From Sanderia malayensis (lineage: Eukaryota; Cnidaria; Scyphozoa; Semaeostomeae; Pelagiidae), in contig RQOL01000915.1 of the NCBI GenBank assembly GCA_013076295.1, positions 1,488,001-1,552,000 of the forward strand: a stretch of 64,000 nt of DNA, given 5' to 3'. Below the pieces are notes generated by a model. It saw only the letters and a program-made list of their open reading frames with translations. It had not been told where the DNA came from and searched no databases. The translations under genes and the position numbers were made by a program. Shown here piece by piece: positions 10,174 through 22,384 of this stretch (position 1 is the stretch's first letter; every line of letters starts with the position of its first letter).

Positions 10174-13100
10174 ACAAATCACCTGCAATCTTCATAGCGC
10201 ACCAGCCAGTTCGTTTCAATTACTTCTGAAATAGTAATACCTCTCAATCGGCATTTGATGCCCCCAATTCGTTTGTATCATATGAAACTACATACTACTA
10301 TATTTGAACCTCCAATATTTCCCAAAATTGATTCGATCAAAATTTCAACCCAACACCACACATGACACATATTTCAAAGACAACAAATTTGCTCTAATAC
10401 CTATTAAATACCATCTTTGTTGGCAACTTTCACATGCTGCAACTATTTTCTGCCTTGCAGAGTAAATTCATTGATCGACATGTGCATCAACGGTCTGCAT
10501 ATTTCTGTTATTTCATCTAATTGACACATTTCTACGACTAAATACTTCCCACAATAACAATCTCATTGAAATTCAACCTCTATAACAGCCCTTAAAGATG
10601 TCAGCACCGTGTAATGCAATTCATTTCATCTCTGTCACCTCTTCCGTTTGTATGTTTACTGACTGACATGATTTTATCTGTTGTAGATTCCAAAAAACAG
10701 CAAGGAGTTGCATTTGCAGACTGCCTTGCATTCATTGTTGCCCCCAATTGTCACATTATGGGCAGTTGGGACACAGGATCTGTATCAGTTCTGCAGTGTC
10801 AAATTGTCTCATTTCAGACAATTATCAAACACAATGTCTGCATTTGCAGCCTATAACCTACACTCAGTTCTGTTCTGCCAAATTGCAACTAAAATAAATA
10901 TGACTTCTGCATACGCAGACTGTCTTCCATCCAGCACTTTATTCTGTGCATGGAACAGGGAACATCATACAACTGTACTACATTGGAGTGCGCAGTTCCC
11001 AATACCATGGTGCATCAAGAAGATAACAACACTAAATTATTATTCTTCGGGACAATGAAAACACTAACTGAACTAAAAATTATTATGTTATTGTACATAA
11101 ACACATAAGACACTGAAAGTACATTATTAGAGTATAGCACATGTCATTGATTTATACTTAGTTCATGTTTAACAATTTGTAATTTGACGACTTTGCAGTT
11201 TCATGTAATTCCCTCATGTAGTAATTATTGCACAATTGTTTTACCGATTTCTCCATCTACATATTAAACATATTTCTGTGTTTTATATTGCATAGATGTA
11301 TTACCCATTTCTTCATCTATATACTAATCAATATTAGTGTCTGTGTTATAATTATATATTCCATTGTAAAATCCACAAAAACATGAATCTCTACCATCAA
11401 CAACAACAGCAAGCAGTCAGTTTGCCCATTTCCGATTCTTCTGCTGAATATTATCGCTCCGATCGGGCAGGCATTGCCAAACAATCGTGCCAATTACAAT
11501 GATTTTAACGTACTACAGAGCATATTGGAGGTTCGGAATGACTCTCGCACTGTATTCTAAACCAGGTAAGATTTAGGCCCTTCAAGAACTGGCCATTCAT
11601 TCATATGCCAATACCCCATCAGTGCTTCCCAAATTACGCATTCCATTGTGAACTCGAATATCTTCCTAAAAGTAACCCAAAGGTTATCTATGGTCTCTTC
11701 ACCAATATATCCTTCAAAACGATACATCAAGTCCAGCAATACAATACATTTTTAATTGACGTTTACACACACCATAGCAAAACAACGAGACCCCTTGAAT
11801 TGAACAACAGAACAGTCTGCATTCTATTGCACACGCACACCGGGACACCAAGAAACTACACTTCCACCGCAATAACTCTCTCAACACAGTACTTCAAATA
11901 TCAATGATGCAGGTCAGAAAAGTAAACTCAATAATACACAATTTCACCACATACTACGAAACACAAATATAATTAAAAACGATTAATCAAAAACTAATAT
12001 GTTCTACTCTATTAATCGTGATGTTCTGAATCACGCGGCCCTCACTTTTCTTCGTCTGCCATTCTCCTTTTCCCTTATTTTTCTGTTCTCCTCCCCTGTT
12101 ATTTTTTTTCCTTTGCTGTCCCCGCACTTTATTTTCCTCTTTTCGTTTCTCTCCCAATAGGAGAATGTGCATTACTTTCATTTTCCTGCAGAAAAAGGTC
12201 ACATATGTATACATCTACCCTCACATGTATGACACTTCCAAAACTATTCAAATTTCGCATACGTTAGAAGGTTCAACATTATAACAAACTTACTCTGGCT
12301 GTCTTATTCTCTCCCCTTTATAGTCAGTGGAGATAAAATTCTCCCCTGCCTTTAAACGAAATCTTCGGGCGACATGTCTCTTCAAATTGCCCATTTCCTT
12401 CCACACAAATACCTACGAAAATAACATGGCACATTTTCATTTAAATCTATTTACATACTCTATCACAACTAATCTATCACAAATAACAATTTGAGGTAAA
12501 TAGCAATTTTACCTTTTTCCCCATCAAAAGTGACACTGCATTTTTTCTCCGCCATTCTCATCAACACCAGATGTATCCAAAATTTACGACATTACAAAAC
12601 AAGACTTTAGACGTGCATATTTATACTTTCAACTTGAAATCATTACCATCGCGGGACAATACATTCATCACGCTCCAACCAATCACGTTTTACAACGTCA
12701 CTAAATTTTACAACTTACCTCAAAATCGTCACATCTCCATAAACAATCAATCAGCCAAAATAAATACTTCTTTCCAAACACACTCATACATCCACATATT
12801 TTTTGTACGTCAATAGCAGGTGCACTCAATTTCACCAGCTCCGTTGTTTACATCCGCAACAACACAAAGGAACACAACCAATTCCTTAACAGAGAAATTA
12901 TTTCGCAAGTCAAACGTCATATACTTCCTACAACGTGCTCACCCTCTTCAACTACAACCTAAAGGTGATGTAATGACGCACATCCACAAAACTCTCCAAT
13001 CACTGGCCATTCTCTCAATACACAAAAACAACCTTACTAATCGCGCAGAGGAAACTAAAATTAACATCAGAGCATGTCATTATACAACTCTATGCACGAA

Positions 13101-13483
13101 TGAATGAACATTTACAGAAGCAAAAAAATCGGAAGCAAACTCCATGCTCACGGTGGCACACCTACTCACGTACAACTGTTGCCATAACTCAAATAAGAAA
13201 CTGTATCATCTCCGCTGCCAATTTCGGATGCAATCAAAATTGTTTCCATTCAATAATCAAAACATTCAACGCTACGACACACCCCGGGCCGGGCAAAACA
13301 ACAGTACGTTTTTTCTCGGCCATCGTTGTTTTCTTCAAAAAGAAAGTGCTAAAGAAACTTTTCTGCGGTTAACACAATATCTCCAAGTAACTTGATTACA
13401 AAAGATCTCCTTCACCGCGCAACTTTATATGTTTAATGTTGAAATAATACAACATACCGCCACAAAACAGTCACCACTCTCCC
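10174..13483. other. AT-rich stretch without a recognisable gene
   Basis: Short open frames here are low-complexity and show no family motif. The Helitron 3' end must lie near the beginning, but I could not place it. About 12815-13310 resembles 17180-17420 across the hAT element. Nothing else stands out. Confidence 0.5.
12815..13310. repeat. diverged repeat, copy 1 (upstream of hAT)
   Basis: Blocks such as CAATAGCAGGTGC, TTTACATCCG, GGATGCAATCAAAATTG, AATCAAAACATT and GGGCCGGGC occur in the same order at 17210-17410. The copies are old and differ in length. Confidence 0.5.
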
Positions 13484-13748
13484 CAGGGGCGGCTGGGAAG
13501 ACCAAAAAGTAGGTATTAGTTGAAAATAATATTACAAGCGAAGCTAGCAAAAATTGTTCTAAAAACAGCTGGGGTGCTGTAAACCCCCCAGTGGGGTCCA
13601 GGAGCAAATACGCAAATATTAAACAAAAAAAACTCAGATATTGCCTAAACTGCTATCTCATAATGAATATAAACATATCACAAATTACGGCAAATTTACC
13701 CACTGACAACTACCTTACTTACAACTATAAAAATACCTACGTACATAC

Positions 13749-16643
13749 TTACCTTCTTGAAAAACGTTCAAATCTACGTCGATTATACGATTTAAATCTA
13801 TTTACAATGCTTTCTTTAAAAGATTGTTTGCTCGCTAGATGCCGCAAAATTTTATGTTCAACCTGCAAAAACACAAGCATTTCTTTTCTTTGTTGTAACA
13901 TGGTGGTTCTTGCAGGCGAAATAACTCTCTTCATTCTGCTGAAGACACGTTCACAGTAAACACTTGTTAATGGGGTTGTCACAGCCAACGGAGCAAGGTG
14001 CACTGCTTCTAGAAGAGCTTCTTCGAGCTCAGCCTTTCTTAGAAGAGCTAGAAGATCTTGAAGACTTGGGTTACCCTCCTTGACTTGCTCCACTTCAATA
14101 TCATCTTCAGCCAACGGAAAGGTGTCCAGTTCTTCAGGATCTTCTCGTTCTTGGGCTAGTCTTCTCCGTCTTTCTTGCTTTTTGGCAACCAAAGCATCTC
14201 GTTCACGAACAAGTTTCTGAAGAAGAACCGATATTTCTTCGTTGTGATAAAGAACACTAAGATTGTGTTCAAGTGCCATCGGATCCGGCACAACAAATGG
14301 ATATACTTCAGAAAGCTTGCTGATCAGAGCTCTTTGGTCACCAGAAGAAGCAGATTTTCTTTGTGAAAACCTAGCTGGATGCACAAGATCCACCCACTTG
14401 AATTTTTTGACATTTTCAAATCTCCATTGCAGTTGTTCTGAATATGTTTTCGCCACAGTGCTAGCAACATTCACCAAAAACGTCTTCCATGAATCAGATG
14501 ATCCATCCGCAGAATGCTCAACTCCTCTCCAACCTCCTCTGGTACGAACAACTGGCAGAACTGCAATCATTGACAAAAGGTCTTGAGACATTTGCGTCAC
14601 TTCTCAATGAGAAACATAATATCTTTGGAAAATAAAGAGCCATCCCCCTCCCCCCAAATCAATGTTGTCATTTTTGATCGACAGGTTTATCAGGGAGTGC
14701 TAAAAACACTTTCTAAACATCCTCAACATTGAATAGGGGGAGGGGGGTCTGTTATTTTCGGGACATATGAGACATTTTTTAACTGTCTCACACCTTATGG
14801 CGAGGATGGTGGATCCAAAGCCATTGCATCTTCCCAGATTTGATGAAAGTTTAAATTGCGCAAAGCCTCATGAAAATCATCCAGCATGGAAGAAAGTTGT
14901 ACAGCATCAAATGATGGCTTCTGCATGATGGTAACGATTGGTGTGCAGTGCTCAAACAATTTTCGGTACAGCTTCAGGAAGAAGATGAAATCAATCTGCT
15001 GAATCTGCAAAAAAATTCCTTTTGCACTTTCTTGTGTGTCTTTTTTTTGGCTGTTGTCGTGGGCTATTTCGTACAAGACAGTTCCAATCGTTTCATAGCA
15101 AGTATCAATTACAGATACAGAAGTATTGCGAGAAACCCATCGGGTATCTCCAGGTTTCGGCAAGTTTTGTCCAAGGTGGGCGGTACGTTTTGGACTGGAT
15201 CTGAAGAAAGAAATGAGCTTGTCCAGAATGCCAAAAAACTCTGCCACCTTTGGTATCTTATTTGCAGATTGAGAAGCACACAATGCCATTCTGTGAGCCA
15301 CACAATGATTGTAATAAGCAAATGGGAATTGCTCCTGAATCTGCTTTTGAACACCACTAAACTCGCCACTCATCGTTGGTGCACCATCGTAAGATTGCCC
15401 AATGAGCCTTTCCCTTGCTGTTTCCGGGGTGATCTTGAATTTTTTCAGCCAAGAAGAACAACAGTGAGATCATTTGCTGAAGTATCTGCAGAAGAATCGG
15501 TCAGGCCAAGCAAATGCTCCTCTACTTCACCATTGTACACAAGCCGTATAGATGTTGCTGACTGCTCCACATTGCTCCTGTCTCTGGTGTCATCCATCAT
15601 GACTGCGAGAAATTTGGAACTGTCGATTCTTTTTTGAATCTCATCTCTTACTTCATGATAAATGCATTTAATCAGCTCATTTTGTGGGTCATGTGAGATA
15701 TAAGTTGTGCGGTCTTGGTCCAAAAACGATCTTAAGTCACTGTTGTATACTCCAACGAGGTCAAGAAGCTCAATGAAATTGCCTCTGTTAGATGAAATTT
15801 TGGACTCATCGTGTCCGCGGAAAGCAAGACCTTGGGCCGACAGAAACACGGCAACATTTATGTGATGATGCAGCATTTTGGCAATCGAGATGCTTTGTTG
15901 TTGCGCATTTCAACTTCTCTTCTTCGTGCTTCATCAAGGGCGCATGACACATCCACATTGCCAAGTAGCTTGTATGCAGTATGGCTGTTAACATGCCTTC
16001 TTGTGCCTTGGTGGCGGTTTGCAAGCTTCCAGAAATTTGACCCAGAAGATGAGTAGCCATCTCTTTCGACAAACACCTTGCTCATCTGATTACAGAAAAG
16101 ATTAATTCAGGAAAAGAAATACATTCATGCTGCAAGAGCTATAAAAGACAATATGTTTGAAATTCAAATCATATCGCCGTGGATAAAGGTCGCGGCAAAG
16201 AGTTTGTGTGTTTTCTATTTCCTATACAGCCTTCAGCCTTTACAGAAAAGCCCCACGCCAAGGTATTAGCTTTTGAATTCTAATACCTTTACATGCCGTG
16301 GCCGCAATACCAGATCAATGACCATAAAAGTTATATATACTGAACTTAGTCAATACGAATACAATTTAATAAAAATGTGTAGTCATAAACTTACCGTTGA
16401 CAAATCTCCCATGACAAGGCAAGGCGTACAAAAATAAGTATTTTTCTCAGCATCACCGCATACCCAAGAAAAAGTTTCATAAACTGTGTCCGAACATTTC
16501 TTTTTCAGCACGACTTTTGGACAAGGTCTCCCGACTTTCTTAAAACGAAGATGCTGTTCATGTGTCAGGCTTGTTTCAGATGATAAAAGTCCAAAAACAT
16601 GAGAAACACCCCAACGATAACCTTCTTCTATAGCGCTATTCAT
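13749..16643 (-). pseudogene. hAT transposase (ZMYM/KIAA1586-like group), broken
   Basis: Read from 16643: an N-terminal TTF-type zinc-finger block (ETFSWVCGDAEKNTYFCTPC), then an intron of about 16088-16393 with donor GTAAGTTT and acceptor TAATCAG. Next comes the RNase H-like core (DGYSSSGSNFWKLANRHQGT; FLAVMMDDTRDRSNVEQSA; YYNHCVAHRMALCASQS; KPGDTRWVSRNTSV). A further intron-like gap lies at about 14605-14800. The C-terminal hAT dimerisation segment is at 14600-13749 (TSVYCERVFSRMKRVI). There is a one-base loss in an A-run near 15875 and another shift near 15445, so the copy is inactive. Group name is from motif resemblance only. Confidence 0.82.
14640..14748. repeat. inverted C-rich/G-rich arms inside the hAT intron
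   Basis: CCCCCTCCCCCC near 14645 is complementary to GGGGGAGGGGGG near 14733, flanking roughly 75 bases. It could form a hairpin in the probable intron of the transposase gene. Confidence 0.55.
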
Positions 16644-17115
16644 TATTTGAAGAGTGCAGATTGATACGTTTCGGCCGCCAGGGTATTAGTAATAAAAAAC
16701 TAATACCTTAGCCCCACTAAACCTATTCTTATAGCAATACTTGGCAACAGGATTCTACGTAACTCATCCTGACACATCCAAAACAATTTTGCAACCAAGG
16801 TATTAGAAATCTGATACTAATACCTTGCTCACAAAAATGTCGCGGCTCCATCGTTCCAAAGAAAATCTGTCAGTAAGGATTAACAATAACAAAAGAAAAC
16901 TAGATATTGACCTTCAAGAGTAAATACGATCATCACGCAAAAATATTGGGTGTGTAGGGTGTTGTGTGCTTTCTTGTGCGTCACAGTTCTTCCTTTGACA
17001 TGACACGCTTGTAATTTGACTTTAAAATTTTTTATTTATTCGAAAAATTAAATTGTCAAGTCTGGAAAAAATGGTATTAGACTAATACCTTAAATACCAC
17101 TCCCAGCCGCCACTG

Positions 17116-17506
17116 ACTCTCCTGTGTCCTGTGACAACTTTCTTCGAAAATCCTTTAAGCTTTCGGGTCAATCTTGAAACTTAATGCACAATGAACACAC
17201 ATTTATGCATCAATAACAGGTGCGCCCAAGGATTCACATATGGCATAAATACCTTTATTTACATCCGAAGTACATGTCATATCCATTCATTGCTGTTACA
17301 TGTGAACAAAAAAGTGATTTGTCTCCAATATAGGATGCAATCAAAATTGCTTTCTTTGCGTAATCAAAACATTTCTCCACGCAACAGACCTAGGGCCGGG
17401 CCCGGAAAATCCTCAATTTCCTTGAATGATTCACTGTAAAATAACACCAACCTCAAATCCACGCCAATAAGCAAATGCGCAAACCAGTGAAACAAGTTTT
17501 CTGCAA
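17116..17506. repeat. diverged repeat, copy 2 (downstream of hAT)
   Basis: This stretch contains the partner blocks of the repeat at 12815-13310 (about 17205-17410) and no gene of its own. It leads into the promoter of the small gene at 17698. Confidence 0.45.
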
Positions 17507-17520
17507 CTCTATAAATTAAC
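17507..17520 (+). promoter_or_regulatory. probable TATA box
   Basis: CTCTATAAATTAAC lies about 20-30 bases before the probable transcript start of the small spliced gene at 17698-18180. The placement is an inference from spacing. Confidence 0.45.
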
Positions 17521-17697
17521 AATCAAACTCTGCCAGCATCAATTACTCTCACAAACACTGCAAGAAAAGAAGCAAGCTACGAGAACATTCAAAAGAATAA
17601 ATCAAGGTAATTCAAACTCATTTTTTATGCCATTCAATTTTTTCTATTTAACACATTTGGTATCTTCATTCTGACACAATTTTTCTACACTTCTAGC

Positions 17698-18180
17698 ATG
17701 CAGAACGACTTGGAATATATCGTTAAATTGGCAAGTGACAACATTGCCAGACTGGATACAACATGCCAGTTCCTCGACAAAAACACGCAAACTGCTCACC
17801 ACTGCTTCGAGAAGATTCGCAATTCGAACAGAATGACCAAGGCCAAAGTCAAAGAAACGATGCCATGATTAACACAATTAAAAAAGGTCGCAAAACGCCT
17901 AATGGACACAGAGTTCCAAAGAGCCATAAACGATAGTCTACAGGACATTGACGCCAATATGCTCCCATCAGACGAGCCTGACTGCACAACACAAGAGCAC
18001 CAAATCGCACACGACGACACAGAACACTGTGACGAACAACATATTGACGACGAACAGCAGATTGACGACAAACAGCAGATTGACGACGAACAGCAGATTG
18101 ATGACGAACAGCATATTGACGACGAACAGGACGATTCGGAACCTGTAGGGTTAGGAGACAGAAATTGGCCATGTTTGTAA
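17698..18180 (+). pseudogene. small gene of unknown function with acidic DDEQQI repeat tail; one in-frame TGA
   Basis: A 161-codon frame begins at 17698, two bases after a good acceptor (ACTTCTAG). The 5' leader exon ends at 17606 with AAG|GTAATT, so the start follows a 90-bp intron (17607-17696). The N-terminal part is helical and polar (LEYIVKLASDNIARLDTTCQ). A TGA at 17866-17868 interrupts it, and the same frame continues as LTQLKKVAKRLMDTEF and ends in a very acidic tail made of six-residue units (DDEQQI). AATAAA lies at 18233. I do not recognise the family. Promoter, intron and poly(A) signal make it a plausible gene, but the stop suggests decay unless TGA is read through. Confidence 0.5.
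18034..18123 (+). repeat. 18-bp coding minisatellite, five units
   Basis: Five consecutive 18-base units of the type GAACAGCAGATTGACGAC keep the reading frame of the acidic tail. The units differ at single positions. Confidence 0.85.
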
Positions 18181-18417
18181 CTTGTAAACTTGTATATCCC
18201 ATTCACAATGTTCACAGAAAGAGTTCAAACTAAATAAACACAAAACACTAATAAATATTTGCATGTTTACAACATAAATTAGCGCTGGCCTATTATGACT
18301 TAAATAAAGCAAGTTGCAGAAGCAAAACAAGCAAAAGACAACCAAAGCGAAAATGCAATGCAAAAGCAAATAAAATGAGGTGAAAAGCGAATGAAAGCAA
18401 ACGAAGCAAAATTAAAT

Positions 18418-18645
18418 ACGAAAAACAAACAAACAAAAGTTTACCAGGTAGGCCAATGCAAATAAAGACATGTCCACTCACTTGATGTGCAAGACTGAAC
18501 TGAAAAACTGAGACTGAGTAAAAAAGAAGGAGTGGCAGTCTAAATGCACACAAACAAAATACAAACAAACATGGTTACTATGGTTACCAAAATGACTAAT
18601 CCATAATGGATGACATAAATTTTTTTTACGTAACATAAACTTTAC
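18418..18645 (-). repeat. BEL2 3' LTR
   Basis: Left copy of the 228-bp repeat (ACGAAAAACAAAC to CATAAACTTTAC on the plus strand). It matches 24408-24635 except for two substitutions. Confidence 0.85.
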
Positions 18646-18662
18646 GCTCCCCCCAAAAGGAG
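18646..18662 (-). other. BEL2 polypurine tract
   Basis: The minus strand reads CTCCTTTTGGGGGGAGC immediately before the 3' LTR, as expected for priming of plus-strand DNA. Confidence 0.7.
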
Positions 18663-18667
18663 AAAAT

Positions 18668-21600
18668 TTATGTACTATTAGATCTGGATTTAAAATCAAT
18701 TTTCTTTGCAGCAATGCTAAGCTCAGTCAATAAATCAGAGTTATTCACTTGATGTATAATCACAAGTCCACGGACTGATCTGTGTGTTTCGCGGAAAGTA
18801 CTTTCATTCTCATTTCTGTACCGAATCATCACTTTGCGAGGCAACATGTCATCACCGTAATCGACTTTAACAACCATACCATATGTGTATCAAGTTGACA
18901 ATGCGGAATCGTGTTTTGTGAACAACACAACGTCTCCAACAACAATTGAATCGCTAGTGATCCACTTCTGCTGATGCATAAGTTTTGGAACGTGTACTAG
19001 TAGCCACACTTCAAACCATGAATTGAAAACCTTCTCGTTCTCCTTGATTATCTTTGAGGGATTATCGCATACTATCAATCCGTCAGGACATCTTTCATTG
19101 TTGCGACCAAGCATCAAACGATTCGGAGTGATTAAATCCATGGACTCAAAGTCGCCAGATATATTACCGACAGCAAGCGGAAGATTGTTAATTTGGTTTG
19201 CAATGCTGGAAGCAAGTGTTTCCCATTGTAGTAATGAAAGCCGATGATTGTGAACTGATTTCTCGATTGAAGCATTTATTTCTCTTATCTTTCTCTCAAC
19301 TTTGCCATGCATATTGTGTCCTTGCACTGGGCAAACATGGAATTCGACATGCACATTCTTGAATAATTGAGATTTCATATCCACAAAATTTAACTTCATT
19401 TCGTTACAACCTTTCACGAGTTGGCTTCCTTCATCACACATCAGTTGCTTTGGGTATCCGTGATCACACGAAAACCTGCTGAATGCTTGGATGAATGAAG
19501 TCGCAGTGTAGTCATCCATCACCTTTATGCTAATTGCTGAAGTTGAACAGCAGCAGAATACTATTAACCATATCTTGACGGTTGTCCGCTTTTGTTGAGG
19601 CGAAAATGATTGATATGGTCCAGACAAATCAACTTGAGTGAAATAGAAAGCTGGTGCAATTGTCATATTACATGAAGGGATTGGACCCATAGCCATTTCA
19701 ACAGTACGATTTGCTAAATATTTACAGCGATGACAGAAATTCTTTATTTGCTTCACTAATGATCTTCCCTCTATGATGAATGCTTTCTTGAGGACGTACC
19801 GCAAAATTGTTTCAATCCCTGAATGCTTAACTGTTGGATGATTCCAATGTATATCCAATGTTATACTGTAGGCAACCGGTGAATGTCTGTCCAACACAGG
19901 AACACAGAATGTATTCAGTGAGAGATCTTTCATAGCTTGTGTATATCTTCCTACGATCGTAACATCATCGCCAGGGAGAATTCTTCCTTTATACATCAAT
20001 ATTCCATCCTTTTCTGTTGAGATGTTTTCATATTTAGACTTTGGCAAAAACTGAATGACATCTTTGGAACCTTTCTTGAAGAAATATTTCTCTGCATTAT
20101 CTAGATCATTTCTTGTGAGGATCTTGCTGGATATGTTTCTTCTCAGAATATTGCAAAATCGCTGGTGAACTTCCGTCATTGTTGTTGAATCCTTTGCGAT
20201 AAAATGATGAATATCAACGCTTTGCTCCTTCTCGACTTCAGATAATTGAGCTTCAGATAGCTTAAGATCGTCAGATGACTGCACAGGAAATTCGGACGTT
20301 GGCTTCTGCATCCATTCAAATCTGTTTATCCAGCTTGAATTCTCATCCACATCTTTGAAAGTTGCACCACGTCTAGTGCCAAGATCTGCGATCATATGCT
20401 TTGACTGTATGTAGAACCACTGATTCCTTGAAGTAAATCGACAAATCTCAATCACACGGTTTCGCACCCATTGTTTCAGAGGCTTCTTATCATTGCTTAT
20501 CCAATGTAATATGATTTGAATGTCTGTAAACTTGGTTGAGCATTTGAAAAGATTTTTGAATGAGCGTTTCACTACTTCTCCTGTGTGAGTATTAACTAGA
20601 GCAGCATATAATTCAGCTCTTGGCAAAGATAAACCTCTAGGAACTGTTCTTGTTCTTGCAAGTACAAGTTGAGGGGAGTATTGCGCATTCTTACGGAGGA
20701 AACGTGCATAGATTGCGACACATACTAGTGACTGGCTCGCATCTCCAAAATCCAACGTATCAATATCCAGGCTTACTGCATCGTCTGGTACGATGGCTCT
20801 TTTGAACTTCAGGTTTCCGATTTCTTTCATCATTTCAAAGTGATTCAGCCAGATTGAGCGCAATTCATCAGGTATAACATCATCCCATTGAAGTTTGCGG
20901 TTGCACAGCTCTTGAAGATCCAGTTTCATAGATGCGACTAAAGGTGCGACTTTTCCTGTGAGGTCAAAAATCTCTGCAACCTTTGAAGCACATTGGCGAC
21001 GAATTAACTTTGTTGGAATGAGATTGGATGCTTCTGATGATTTCTTGCCTCTTTGTTTTTTGGAAAAGTTCAACTCTGAGATGTTGAGTGATACCTCATC
21101 GGATTTTGGAAACCACTTCATACCACCTACCATGATTGAGTCTCCATCATCAGTGAGGTTTTCTGGTGGATGTTCTCCGGAAAAAGTGACTCCTTTGATG
21201 TTGAAACCGCCACGATTCATCACAATTTCCAATTCGTCTGCTCTGTTGTATGCAACATCAACTTTCGGTGCGCCGGTTATACAATCATCAACATCTATGT
21301 CGTTTTGGATTATGTCGTCCACTTCCGGGTACTCATCTTTGAACAGTTTGGAAATTTCACGAAGACCTTGTACTGCTTGATTTCCACTAGGTCGAATCCC
21401 ATAGATTAGCGTTTTGATTACCTTCTCACGTGGAATTTTGGCTGAATGAAGCTCCTCTTGCCAGATGTAACGCTGGAAGCACCAATGTTTCTCATGTAGC
21501 TTGATCGTATTGTACATCTTACGTATATCAGTGTGAATTCCTATTTTGTGGGTTGTCCATCGAATAAGAATCTCTTGCAATTTGTTGAGGGTGTTCCATC

Positions 21601-22384
21601 CTTTTGCGAGCAGATCATTGAGGCTGTACCCTGATCCTGTAACTTGTGAAGCATCAAATACAATACGGCATGGGGTACTAAGTGAAGTGGCTTTCCATAC
21701 GACTCGCCATGGAATGAAATTTTGGATGTCATCACTTTCTAGGGCATTTTGTTGCTCGTCTGACAAATTGTGTACATATTCCCCAAACCCAAGTTGTTGT
21801 AATTTGGCTTCTGACGCAATAATCTCAGCTTTATCTTGGGGGCTTTGATCGAGTTTCTTGAGCTGTTGGCGATATACTTTTAATGCAATGTCCTTGTTTG
21901 GGGTCAATATGCTTATTGGATTTGCAATGAATGGCAGAGTAGCTGTAATACTCTGAGTTGACAAATCAATCTTGATGGAATTGTCGATAATACTCTGTTC
22001 GACCTCTTCCTTGATACTGATTTCTTGAAGATGAGTGGAGTTTTTACAATCCTTGCAATCTCTGCAGTTGATACAACGATAAGTAATTTCTGATCCAGTT
22101 GTTTCCGCTGTTTCGAATTGTTTCGGAACATTTGATGGGAGATATAACATTGATACATCTGGATTAACCTGAACTCCTATGTGAAATAGTTGAAGCTGTT
22201 TTGTGCAGAATCCAAGTACTTCTGATTGACTGAAGAAATTTTTTTGAATTTGTGCAAATACAGGGTGTGGCCCACCGATCACTCCTCGACCACCACCATC
22301 AGCATTGACAAACATGGACTCATATATTGATAAACCAGATGGAAGTTGAAAAATTAACTTTGGATGATAACGGAGGTACTTCAC
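18668..22384 (-). pseudogene. pol: BEL2 pol: reverse transcriptase, RNase H, integrase
   Basis: One open frame of about 1,160 codons runs from 22384 to 18890. Then an in-frame TGA (18890-18892) is followed by more of the same protein to 18668 (MVVKVDYGDDM ... THRSVRGLVIIH), a DUF5641-type end. The reverse transcriptase has PCRIVFDASQVTGSGYSLND and a DVDDCITG catalytic box. RNase H shows TVPRGLSLPRAELYAALV. The integrase has an H2C2-type zinc region (NHPTVKHSGIE ... CHRCKY) and the DDE acidic residues in FTQVDLSGPY, MCDEGSQLVK and GKVERKIREI. The frame is almost intact. Its start at 22384 is not a true ATG; it lies one frame away from the protease. Confidence 0.9.

Larger units (their letters stand above)
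13484..17115 (-). mobile_element. hAT DNA transposon with short TIRs and 8-bp target duplication
   Basis: The left end reads CAGGGGCGGCTGGGA. The right end, on the minus strand, reads CAGTGGCGGCTGGGA. This is the CAG-GGCGG form common in hAT elements. The flanks are ACTCTCCC and ACTCTCCT, an 8-bp duplication with one mismatch. Subterminal GGTATTAG/CTAATACC motifs are repeated near both ends (13521, 16265-16280, 16680-16705, 16800-16825, 17070-17095) and may be transposase binding sites. It encodes one broken transposase on the minus strand. Confidence 0.88.

Noticed and set aside
10174..11400. Helitron 3' terminus
   Set aside because: Several CTAA/CTAG-type strings occur, but none has a convincing hairpin in the right place.
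11987..12214. Lys-rich minus-strand frame
   Set aside because: Low-complexity sequence without domain, signal or partner.
14948..15637. Plus-strand frame of 229 codons
   Set aside because: Antisense to the hAT transposase; no motif.
17796..18215. Minus-strand Ser/Cys-rich repeat protein
   Set aside because: Antisense product of the 18-bp minisatellite; the plus-strand frame has intron, TATA and poly(A) support.
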